5,280 bases of DNA, from the NCBI GenBank assembly GCA_013822915.1, contig PNLG01000369.1, positions 1-5,280 on the forward strand. The letters run 5' to 3'. Under the pieces are notes generated by a model, which worked only from the letters and a program-made list of their open reading frames with translations, was not told the DNA's origin and searched no databases. The first letter of the stretch is position 1. Every line of letters begins with the position of its first letter. The stretch is from Sphingomonas sp. GTDB taxonomy: Bacteria > Pseudomonadota > Alphaproteobacteria > Sphingomonadales > Sphingomonadaceae. The position numbers and the translations under genes are program-made. Shown here in pieces: positions 1 to 5,280 of the stretch.

Positions 1-15
1 CCGCCGTCCCGCTGA
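1..15 (+). CDS. Possible 3' end of an upstream gene (partial)
   Basis: Reading from base 1, the frame gives Pro-Pro-Ser-Arg and then a TGA stop at 13-15, which is 13 bases before the lysA start. In many proteobacteria the gene before lysA encodes a very small lipoprotein (LptM type) that follows argH, so a short C-terminus here would fit. Four codons are not enough to identify anything, and a chance stop is equally possible. If real, lysA would be an internal gene of a longer operon, which would also explain the lack of an obvious promoter or Shine-Dalgarno sequence in the first 28 bases. Confidence 0.25.
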   Translation, partial: PPSR

Positions 16-28
16 GCCGATTGCCGCC

Positions 29-1288
29 ATGGATTATTTTTCGCTGAAGAACGGCACGCTCCACTGCGAGGATGTACCGCTGGCCCGGATCGCCGCCGAA
101 GTCGGCACACCGGTCTATGTCTATTCGCAAGCCACACTGACCCGCCATGCCGAGGTGTTTCGCGCCGGATTGGCGGGGGTTGACCGCCCCCATCTCGCGT
201 TTGCGGTAAAGGCCAATCCGAACCTTGCGGTGCTGCGCGTGCTCGCAAAGGCGGGCTATGGCGCCGATATCGTGTCGGGCGGCGAGCTTGCCCGCGCAAT
301 GGCCGCCGGCATGGCGCCCGGCGATATCGTGTTCTCCGGCGTCGGCAAGACGCGCGGCGAGCTGGAGGCGGCGCTGGCGGCGGGCATTGGCCAGGTCAAT
401 ATCGAGCTGGAGGAGGAGGGGCGCGTGCTCGGCGCGCTGGCCGCCGCCCGTGGCGAAACCGCCCAAGCCGTGCTGCGTGTCAACCCCGATGTCGATGCAG
501 GCACGCACGCCAAAATCTCCACGGGCAAGGCGGAGAACAAGTTCGGCGTGCCAATTGATCAGGCGCCCGCCATTTTCGCGCGGCTCGCGGGGACGCCGGG
601 GCTGAACCTGCGCGGGGTCGCGATCCATATCGGCAGCCAACTAAGCACGCTCGCCCCGCTGGAGGCCGCTTACGAACGCATCGGCCGGTTGGTGGCGGAA
701 TTGCGTAACGCGGGCCATGCGATCACCCATGTCGATCTGGGCGGCGGGCTGGGCGTCCCCTATCGCGCCGGGGATGTGGTCCCCAGCCCCGCCGATTATG
801 GCGCAATGGTCGCCCGCGTTACCCGGGACTGGGATGTTACACTCATGTTCGAGCCGGGCCGCGTCATTTGCGGCAATGCAGGCGTGCTGGTGACGGAGGT
901 GATCTGGGTCAAGCCCGGCGTTGTCCATCCGCATGTCATTGTCGATGCCGCGATGAACGACCTTGCCCGCCCCGCGCTCTATGACGCCTGGCATGATTTT
1001 GTCGCGGTCAGCCCAAGCGGCGCACGCATGACAGCCAATATCGCTGGCCCCGTATGCGAAAGCGGCGACACATTCGCCACCGCGCGCGACATTGATGCGG
1101 TTGCCAGCGGCGATCTGGCGATTTTCCGCACCGCAGGCGCTTACGGCGCGACGATGGCGAGCACCTATAACAGCCGCGCGCTCGTTCCCGAAGTGATGGT
1201 CAACGGCGATCGCTATGCCGTGGTCGCCGATCGCATCGCCTCTGCCACCATCCTCAGTGCGGAGCGTGTGCCGGACTGGCTGGCGTGA
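29..1288 (+). CDS. lysA: Diaminopimelate decarboxylase (LysA)
   Basis: Cytoplasmic PLP enzyme that decarboxylates meso-diaminopimelate to L-lysine, the last step of the DAP pathway. The 419-residue length is normal for the family. It is a fold-type III decarboxylase with an N-terminal alpha/beta barrel and a C-terminal beta domain. The PLP-binding lysine is K61 in AFAVKANPN. HIGSQ lies at 200-204, the phosphate-binding glycine run GGG at 238-240 and EPGR at 275-278. The substrate-side motif DAAMNDLARPALYDAWH is at 307-323. The catalytic cysteine from the partner subunit is C343 in CESGD, and GAYG (370-373) and YNSR (380-383) complete the active site. All key residues are present, so it should be active. 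The ATG at 29 is chosen because the protein begins with the usual family N-terminus (MDYFSLKNG); no good Shine-Dalgarno precedes it. The stop overlaps the GTG start of the next gene (GTGA, 1285-1288), suggesting coupled translation. Confidence 0.97.
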   Translation: MDYFSLKNGTLHCEDVPLARIAAEVGTPVYVYSQATLTRHAEVFRAGLAGVDRPHLAFAVKANPNLAVLRVLAKAGYGADIVSGGELARAMAAGMAPGDIVFSGVGKTRGELEAALAAGIGQVNIELEEEGRVLGALAAARGETAQAVLRVNPDVDAGTHAKISTGKAENKFGVPIDQAPAIFARLAGTPGLNLRGVAIHIGSQLSTLAPLEAAYERIGRLVAELRNAGHAITHVDLGGGLGVPYRAGDVVPSPADYGAMVARVTRDWDVTLMFEPGRVICGNAGVLVTEVIWVKPGVVHPHVIVDAAMNDLARPALYDAWHDFVAVSPSGARMTANIAGPVCESGDTFATARDIDAVASGDLAIFRTAGAYGATMASTYNSRALVPEVMVNGDRYAVVADRIASATILSAERVPDWLA

Positions 1289-2052
1289 GCCTGCACAGCC
1301 TGCCGCTGTTCGTGCGTCTCGGCGGGCGGGCGGTGATCGTGGTTGGCGCGGGTGAGCAGGCAGCACCCAAGCGCCGCCTCCTCGAACGCAGCGGTGCCGT
1401 GGTGGTGGGCGAGGAGACACAGGCCGCACTCGCCATTGTCGCGGTCGAGGATGATGCGCAGGCCGAAGCCGCGGTCGCACGGTTGCGCGCACGCGGGGTG
1501 CTGGTCAATGCCGTCGACCGGCCGGATTTGTGCGATTTCACGCTGCCTGCAATTGTCGATCGCGACCCCGTGCTGATCGCGATTGGTACGGGCGGTGCGT
1601 CCGCCGGGCTGGCGGCGGCTTTGCGGCAACGGCTGGAGGCGATTATGCCCGCTGGACTTGGTGCGCTTGCCGATCGCCTGCACAGTGCGCGGGCCGCAAT
1701 GCGGGCGCGCTTCCCCGATGGCGGCGAACGGCGGCGCGCGCTGGGGGCCGCCCTTGCGCCCGGTGGCCCGCTCGATCCACTGACCCCCGTAGCCGACGAT
1801 GCGGTAGCGGCATGGTTGGCCGCCGCCGCCGCGCCTCTGAACCGGCTGGAGCAGATCGTCCTGACATCGCCCGATCCCGATGACCTGACCTTGCGGCAAG
1901 CGCGGTGGCTAGCACTCGCCGACCGGGTTTATCACCCAGCGGACGCGCCGCCCGCGATCCTGAACCGCACCCGCGCCGATGCCGAGCGGCTATGCGCGCC
2001 GGTGCCGCACCCGCTTTTACCCGGCCTTTCGGTCGCGTTGGTGATGCCATGA
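1285..2052 (+). CDS. cysG: Precorrin-2 dehydrogenase / sirohydrochlorin ferrochelatase (CysG N-terminal type)
   Basis: Siroheme-synthase N-terminal-type protein of 255 residues, expected to oxidise precorrin-2 with NAD+ and insert iron to give siroheme, the cofactor of sulfite and nitrite reductases. Visible features: LPLFVRLGG start, Rossmann motif VVGAGEQAA (19-27), LAIVAVEDD (49-57), and NAVDRPDLCDFTLPAIVDR (75-93) with D78 matching catalytic D104 of E. coli CysG. GTGGASAGLAAALRQRLE (101-118) begins the dimerisation and ferrochelatase part, and GERRRALG is at 147-154. Threonine 102 aligns with CysG Ser128, a known phosphoserine in Salmonella. The Rossmann domain lacks about 28 residues relative to CysG. 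Residues about 189-237 resemble a shortened, motif-less start of the uroporphyrinogen-III methyltransferase domain. The full methyltransferase is absent, so 'cysG' applies to the N-terminal half only. The GTG start sits in a 4-base overlap with lysA; the stop overlaps zntB (ATGA). Family is clear; activity of this short form is inferred. Confidence 0.88.
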   Translation: MSLHSLPLFVRLGGRAVIVVGAGEQAAPKRRLLERSGAVVVGEETQAALAIVAVEDDAQAEAAVARLRARGVLVNAVDRPDLCDFTLPAIVDRDPVLIAIGTGGASAGLAAALRQRLEAIMPAGLGALADRLHSARAAMRARFPDGGERRRALGAALAPGGPLDPLTPVADDAVAAWLAAAAAPLNRLEQIVLTSPDPDDLTLRQARWLALADRVYHPADAPPAILNRTRADAERLCAPVPHPLLPGLSVALVMP

Positions 2053-2999
2053 ACAGCTTTGCTTACTGCGTCCACCATGCCGATGTTCGCCGCATCGACC
2101 CGCAACAAGCGGTCACGCACCGGTCCGAACTGGTGTGGATTCATCGCACCGACAGCGATGCCGATGCGCAGGCCTGGCTGCGCGACAAGGCAGGGTTGCC
2201 CGATTATGTCGTCGACGCGCTGACGGCGAGCGAAACCCGCCCGCGCTGTGACGCGGTTGGCGAGGGCGTCATCGTGAACCTGCGCGGACGCTCGGACAAC
2301 GCCATGCCGATGTCCGACCCGCTGGCGTCAGTGCGGATCTGGGCCGTCGCGGGGCGGCTGATTTCGGTGACGCGCCGCCCGCTTACCGCCATTGCACTGG
2401 TCGAAGCCGAGCTGGCGAGCGGCACGATCCACGATCCGGGCGATCTCATCGCCGCCTTTGCCACCGCCATCACCACCGAGCTTGACCCCGAAGTTGCCGA
2501 ACTGGGCGACTTGCTTGACGATTGCGAAGCCGATCTGAGCGGCGACCGGGTGTTCGAACTGCGTCAAAAAGTCACCAAAGTGCGCAGCACCGCCATCGGC
2601 TATCGCCGCTTCCTGTCGCCACAGCGCGCGGCGATCGAAAAGCTTGCGGCCCTCCCCGCGCCGTGGCTGCAAGGCGATGATCGGCTCCACCTCTCGGCCG
2701 CCGCCGACCGCGCCGCGCGTATGGCCGAGGAACTGGAATCAATCCGCGAGCGGGCCGCACTGACGCATGAAGCACTCACCGATTTGCGCGCTGAACAGAT
2801 TGACCGCCGCTCGCTCATCATCGCGATCGTCGCAATGGTGTTCCTGCCGCTGACCTTCCTGACCGGGCTGCTCGGCATGAATGTCGCGGGGATTCCCTAT
2901 GCCCATGCGCCCTGGGCGTTTTGGGGGGTGGTCGGGGTATGCGCGCTGCTCGCAATCGGAATCGCGGGCTATTTCATTCAGCGGCACTGGTTTCGCTGA
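2049..2999 (+). CDS. zntB: ZntB-type CorA-family divalent metal transporter
   Basis: Inner-membrane metal channel/transporter of the CorA superfamily, 316 residues from this start (E. coli ZntB is close to this length). CorA-family proteins work as pentamers: a large cytoplasmic funnel (here about 1-250, with a helical region rich in charged residues at 145-255) and two C-terminal membrane helices, about 256-276 and 289-311. The signature GMN lies at 276-278 at the end of TM1, followed by VAGIP, as in ZntB rather than in typical CorA (GMNFE-like). ZntB proteins move Zn2+; efflux was first proposed for Salmonella and proton-coupled uptake later shown for Pseudomonas, so direction here is open. 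The frame is open back to an ATG at 1905, but that would overlap the previous gene by 148 bases and give an Arg/Pro-rich, non-family N-terminus. The ATG at 2049 overlaps the stop of the previous gene (ATGA) and has GGTGA at 2040-2044 as a possible ribosome site. The 3' end overlaps the convergent gene. Confidence 0.9.
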   Translation: MNSFAYCVHHADVRRIDPQQAVTHRSELVWIHRTDSDADAQAWLRDKAGLPDYVVDALTASETRPRCDAVGEGVIVNLRGRSDNAMPMSDPLASVRIWAVAGRLISVTRRPLTAIALVEAELASGTIHDPGDLIAAFATAITTELDPEVAELGDLLDDCEADLSGDRVFELRQKVTKVRSTAIGYRRFLSPQRAAIEKLAALPAPWLQGDDRLHLSAAADRAARMAEELESIRERAALTHEALTDLRAEQIDRRSLIIAIVAMVFLPLTFLTGLLGMNVAGIPYAHAPWAFWGVVGVCALLAIGIAGYFIQRHWFR

Positions 3000-3579
3000 T
3001 CGCGTCGAGCCGATCATTAAGCTGTTGAAGCGAAGCAATCAGCCGCAGGCGGTCGGCGCGCGTCTCAGCAAGCTGGGCGCGCGTTTCGCCCAATTCCATA
3101 GCGCGGGCGGCAATCCGCGCGTCAAGCGCGGCGTTCGACCGCTTCAGCTCAGCAATCCGGCGCGACCGCGCAATCACGCGGTCGATCCGCGCGACCAGCA
3201 CATCAAACGAAAAGGGCTTGGCGACATGATCGTCGGCGCCCGCGCGCAACACCTCTACCGTCGACAGCGTATCGGTCTGCCCGGTCACGACAATCACCGG
3301 CAAATCAGCGGAATCGCGCGCGCTGCGAATTTCGCGCAGCACGCTCAATCCCGGCATGCCCGGCATCACCAGGTCGAGCAGCACCAGGTCAAAACCACGC
3401 GCCGCAATCAGATCAAGCGCCTCCGCTCCCGTCTCACACAGCACCACCAGATAGCCATTGGCGGACAATTGCTGACCAATCACGTTCAGGCTGGTGCGGC
3501 TGTCATCGACCGCCAGGATGGTGCGCGTGTTGCCGACCCGAAAGCCGGTAAACGCGTCCTGATGCGGTAGCAATTCCAT
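2974..3579 (-). CDS. Response regulator: receiver domain plus C-terminal coiled coil
   Basis: Two-component response regulator of 201 residues. The receiver domain covers about 19-137: acidic pair D25-D26 in ILAVDDS, phospho-acceptor D69 in LVLLDLVMPG, switch threonine T99 in VIVVTG, and K121 in AKPF. All phosphorylation residues are intact. After the receiver, residues about 139-195 form a charged heptad-like helix (RIAELKRSNAALDARIAARA and onward) predicted to be a coiled coil. There is no DNA-binding, GGDEF, EAL, HPt or kinase domain, so the output is presumably by protein-protein contact or dimerisation. The piece around IAARAMELGETRAQL recalls the linker that precedes histidine-kinase domains in hybrid proteins, which hints at a lost or separated output module. 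No kinase lies next to it. The ATG at 3577-3579 is preceded by GGAG, about 13 bases upstream on the minus strand, rather far for a ribosome site. The stop lies inside the 3' end of zntB. Confidence 0.92.
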   Translation of the reverse strand: MELLPHQDAFTGFRVGNTRTILAVDDSRTSLNVIGQQLSANGYLVVLCETGAEALDLIAARGFDLVLLDLVMPGMPGLSVLREIRSARDSADLPVIVVTGQTDTLSTVEVLRAGADDHVAKPFSFDVLVARIDRVIARSRRIAELKRSNAALDARIAARAMELGETRAQLAETRADRLRLIASLQQLNDRLDAISETSAAE

Positions 3580-3607
3580 AGCGATTGAGCGGCTCCGTAC
3601 GGCAATT

Positions 3608-3646
3608 GGAGGCTTTTTAATGCCGCAATGTTCTCAATCTGGTTAA
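3608..3646 (+). CDS. Possible 8-codon leader peptide with a strong Shine-Dalgarno
   Basis: GGAGG at 3608-3612 is followed after 7 bases by ATG at 3620-3622, the best ribosome-binding arrangement in the window. The frame reads MPQCSQSG and stops with TAA at 3644-3646. It is not in frame with the downstream oxidoreductase. It uses TGT and TCT codons, unlike the GC-biased genes around it. It could be a short leader peptide, or the GGAGG could be chance within promoter DNA. Nothing in the peptide suggests a known attenuation signal. Confidence 0.2.
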   Translation, partial: GGFLMPQCSQSG

Positions 3647-3708
3647 CGGCGCAACCACCACCCCCCGTTCGCGGGTTGCGCGCGGCGGTCCAGCCGGGCA
3701 GGCAATGA
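3628..3708 (+). CDS. Possible 26-codon upstream frame overlapping the oxidoreductase start
   Basis: ATG at 3628-3630 opens a frame encoding MFSIWLTAQPPPPVRGLRAA followed by six further residues (VQPGRQ), ending in TGA at 3706-3708. That stop overlaps the oxidoreductase ATG at 3705 as ATGA, the same junction form as between the two siroheme/zntB genes. It contains four consecutive proline codons, a type of run known to slow ribosomes without EF-P. The nearest Shine-Dalgarno (GGAGG, 3608-3612) is 15 bases away, which is too far to be convincing. In GC-rich DNA a 26-codon open frame is easily found by chance, so this is only a candidate. Confidence 0.18.
   Translation: MFSIWLTAQPPPPVRGLRAAVQPGRQ
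3649..3681 (+). repeat. Perfect 8-bp inverted repeat before the oxidoreductase
   Basis: GCGCAACC at 3649-3656 pairs perfectly with GGTTGCGC at 3674-3681, leaving a 17-base loop with a run of six C. In the plus-strand transcript this would form a hairpin ending 23 bases before the ATG at 3705. There is no T-tract after it in either direction, so it does not look like an intrinsic terminator. It may be an mRNA 5' structure or an operator with two half-sites 25 bases apart. The pairing is seen directly; the function is unknown. Confidence 0.4.
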
Positions 3709-5264
3709 CCATGCGCTGGGACGTAATCATCATTGGTGGCGGGCATAATGGGCTGGTCTGTGCCTGGTATCTGGCGCGCGCGGGCAAGCGGGTGATGGTG
3801 CTGGAGCGGCGTGGTATCGTCGGCGGCGCGGCGGTGACGGAGGAATTCGCGCCCGGCTTTCGCAATTCGACCGCCAGCTACACTATCGGGCTGCTCGACC
3901 CCGCGATCGCGCGCGACATGGATCTCAGCGGTCACGGCCTCCGCATTGTCAGCCGCCCGTTCAGCAATTTCCTGCCCACCGACAATGGCCGCTATCTGCT
4001 GATGGGGGGCGGGCAATCAGCCGCAGCATTGGCCGCATGGTCACCGCGCGATGCGGCCGCCCTGCCCGATTATGAGCGGCGGTTGGGCAGTGTTGCGCGC
4101 GTGCTGCGGCTGCTGGCCGACCGGGTGCCGCCAGCGGGCGACACTGGCGGCGTGATCCGCGCGGTGGAACAGGGCTGGCGCTTGCTTGGCTTACCCGATC
4201 CGGCCAAACGCGACGTGATCGACCTGTTCACCCGCTCCGCGCGCGAAGTGCTCGACCGTTTTTTCGAAAGCGATCCGGTCAAGGCCGTGTTCGGCTTTGA
4301 CGCCATTGTCGGCCATTATGCGAGCCCCGACACGCCGGGCAGCGCCTATGTCCTGCTGCACCATGTGTTTGGCGAGGTGAATGGCATCCCCGGCGCCTGG
4401 GGCCATGCAATCGGCGGGATGGGCGCGGTGACGCAAGCGATGGCGCGCGCGTGCGAGGCGGCGGGCGTGACGATCCGCCTGGATGCGCCTGTCGCGCGCG
4501 TGCTGGCGACAGGCGGGCGCGTGGACGGGGTGGAACTGGCGAGTGGCGAGCGGATCGGCGCGCGGTCGGTTGCGGCCAATTGCCACCCCAAGACGCTGCT
4601 CCTCGACCTGCTCGACCCCGCGCTGCTCGACCCCGGCTTGCGCAGCCGCGTCACCGCCCATGCCAATGGATCGGCGACGTTGCGCATGAATGTCGCGCTG
4701 TCCGCGCTGCCGCGCTTTACCGCGCGGCCAGCGCCGGGCGATCATTTGCGCAGCGGCATCATATTGGCCCCCAGCCTTGACTATATGGACCGCGCCTATG
4801 CCGATGCGCGCGCGCACGGGTGGTCAAAGCGGCCGATCGTCGAAATGCTGATCCCCTCGCTGGTCGACGATACGCTGGCGCCGCCGGGCACGCATGTTGC
4901 AAGCCTTTTTGCGCAGCATTTTGATCCGCGCCTTGCCGATTGGGCGCAGCATCGCCGCGCCGCCGCCGATGCGGTGATCGACACGGTGGAAGCATTTGCG
5001 CCCGGATTTCGCGCGTCGATCCTTGGCGAAATGATCCTGACGCCCACCGATCTGGAGGCGCGCTTCGGGCTGGTTGGCGGCGATATTTTCCACGGGCGGA
5101 TGTCGCTTGACCAGTTGTGGGCGGCGCGGCCCGTCTTTGGGCTGGGCGCCCACCGCATGCCCGTGCGCGGACTGTGGCTGTGCGGCTCGGGCGCACACCC
5201 CGGTGGCGGGGTCAGCGGCCGGCCGGGCCGCAACTGCGCGCGGGCAATGCTGGGGAGGGTTTAA
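3705..5264 (+). CDS. PYROXD2-like FAD-dependent oxidoreductase (phytoene desaturase superfamily)
   Basis: Flavoprotein of 519 residues related to animal PYROXD2 and, more distantly, to carotenoid CrtI desaturases. The N-terminal FAD-binding fold has DVIIIGGGHNGL (6-17), the ribose-binding acid E34 in VLERR, and the GG pair 40-41 in VGGAAVTEE. A family-typical block SPDTPGSAYVLLHHVFGEVN is at 207-226, followed by GAWGHAIGGMG (230-240). The C-terminal flavin segment GLWLCGSGAHPGGGVSG (489-505) and PGRNCA (507-512) is intact. Both halves of the cofactor site are therefore present. The substrate is unknown for bacterial members, and no carotenoid gene is nearby, so it should not be named crtI. 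Two in-frame ATGs lie 6 bases apart; the second (3711) sits 8 bases after a GGGCAGG Shine-Dalgarno-like stretch (3696-3702), while the first is only 2 bases away, so translation may start at 3711. No signal peptide or membrane helix is apparent. Confidence 0.92.
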   Translation: MTMRWDVIIIGGGHNGLVCAWYLARAGKRVMVLERRGIVGGAAVTEEFAPGFRNSTASYTIGLLDPAIARDMDLSGHGLRIVSRPFSNFLPTDNGRYLLMGGGQSAAALAAWSPRDAAALPDYERRLGSVARVLRLLADRVPPAGDTGGVIRAVEQGWRLLGLPDPAKRDVIDLFTRSAREVLDRFFESDPVKAVFGFDAIVGHYASPDTPGSAYVLLHHVFGEVNGIPGAWGHAIGGMGAVTQAMARACEAAGVTIRLDAPVARVLATGGRVDGVELASGERIGARSVAANCHPKTLLLDLLDPALLDPGLRSRVTAHANGSATLRMNVALSALPRFTARPAPGDHLRSGIILAPSLDYMDRAYADARAHGWSKRPIVEMLIPSLVDDTLAPPGTHVASLFAQHFDPRLADWAQHRRAAADAVIDTVEAFAPGFRASILGEMILTPTDLEARFGLVGGDIFHGRMSLDQLWAARPVFGLGAHRMPVRGLWLCGSGAHPGGGVSGRPGRNCARAMLGRV

Positions 5265-5280
5265 CCCCCGCGAATTTGGC

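Larger units (their letters stand above)
3580..3704. promoter_or_regulatory. Divergent intergenic region with AT-rich promoter-like patch
   Basis: This 125-base gap separates the minus-strand response regulator from the plus-strand oxidoreductase, so promoters for both must lie here or inside the coding ends. Bases 3603-3647 are about 60% A+T (27 of 45 by hand count) in otherwise GC-rich DNA, as expected for promoter DNA. I could not find a convincing -35/-10 pair in either direction. An 8-bp palindrome CCGTACGG is at 3595-3602, and GTTAAC is at 3642-3647. No T-tract terminator is visible. Confidence 0.5.

Noticed and set aside
641..1492. Long minus-strand open frame of 283 codons across lysA and the siroheme gene
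   Set aside because: It is antisense to two clear genes, is rich in Arg/His/Pro as expected of shadow frames in GC-rich DNA, and shows no recognisable domain.
1905..2048. N-terminal extension of zntB to an upstream ATG
   Set aside because: It would overlap the siroheme gene by 148 bases, adds 48 residues of Arg/Pro-rich sequence absent from ZntB proteins, and a start with ATGA coupling exists at 2049.
2881..3570. Plus-strand open frame of 229 codons opposite the response regulator
   Set aside because: It lies antisense to an intact receiver domain and its protein is Arg/Gln/His-rich without motifs.
3617..3646. TTAA motifs at 3617-3620 and 3643-3646 as a CtrA-binding site
   Set aside because: The CtrA consensus needs the two TTAA halves about 7 bases apart; here they are 22 bases apart.
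3649..3681. Inverted repeat as an intrinsic terminator
   Set aside because: There is no T-tract on either strand after the stem, and the loop is 17 bases.
4191..4817. Minus-strand open frame of 208 codons inside the oxidoreductase
   Set aside because: Antisense to a well-supported flavoprotein, with no domain and shadow-like composition.
3705..5264. Naming the flavoprotein phytoene desaturase (CrtI)
   Set aside because: The motifs fit the PYROXD2 branch better, and no crtB, crtY or other carotenoid gene is present.
5252..5268. GGGG...CCCC pairing at the oxidoreductase stop as a terminator
   Set aside because: Only 4 bp of stem and no following T-run within the bases available before the window ends.

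Overview
The window is GC-rich, densely packed chromosomal DNA that reads as an alphaproteobacterium, most likely a sphingomonad (Sphingomonadaceae). This rests on codon and base composition, tight gene overlaps and the protein sequences themselves; the lineage call is an inference made by eye. No tRNA, rRNA, CRISPR array, insertion sequence or phage gene is visible.

Left block, 29-2999, plus strand. Three genes are joined by 4-base stop/start overlaps and probably form one translationally coupled unit: lysA (diaminopimelate decarboxylase, last step of lysine synthesis), a siroheme-synthase N-terminal-type protein (precorrin-2 dehydrogenase / sirohydrochlorin ferrochelatase, CysG-N/Met8-like) and a ZntB-type CorA-family metal transporter. 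The first 15 bases may be the end of an upstream gene. The siroheme gene is the most unusual: its Rossmann domain is about 28 residues shorter than in E. coli CysG, and its C-terminus looks like a decayed stub of the uroporphyrinogen-III methyltransferase domain.

Middle, 2974-3579, minus strand. A response regulator has a receiver domain followed by a long coiled coil and no recognisable output domain. Its 3' end overlaps the 3' end of zntB by 26 bases in convergent orientation.

Intergenic 3580-3704. This 125-base divergent region is the only real non-coding stretch. It holds an AT-rich patch, a strong Shine-Dalgarno sequence in front of a tiny reading frame, a perfect 8-bp inverted repeat and a 26-codon frame whose stop overlaps the next gene's start.

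Right, 3705-5264, plus strand. A PYROXD2-like FAD-dependent oxidoreductase of the phytoene-desaturase superfamily is complete, with both flavin-binding ends intact. The final 16 bases are non-coding.

The window is mainly housekeeping and accessory-metabolic. I see no clear novel multi-gene system. The most notable points are the remodelled siroheme protein, its coupling to a metal transporter, and the possible leader region before the oxidoreductase.
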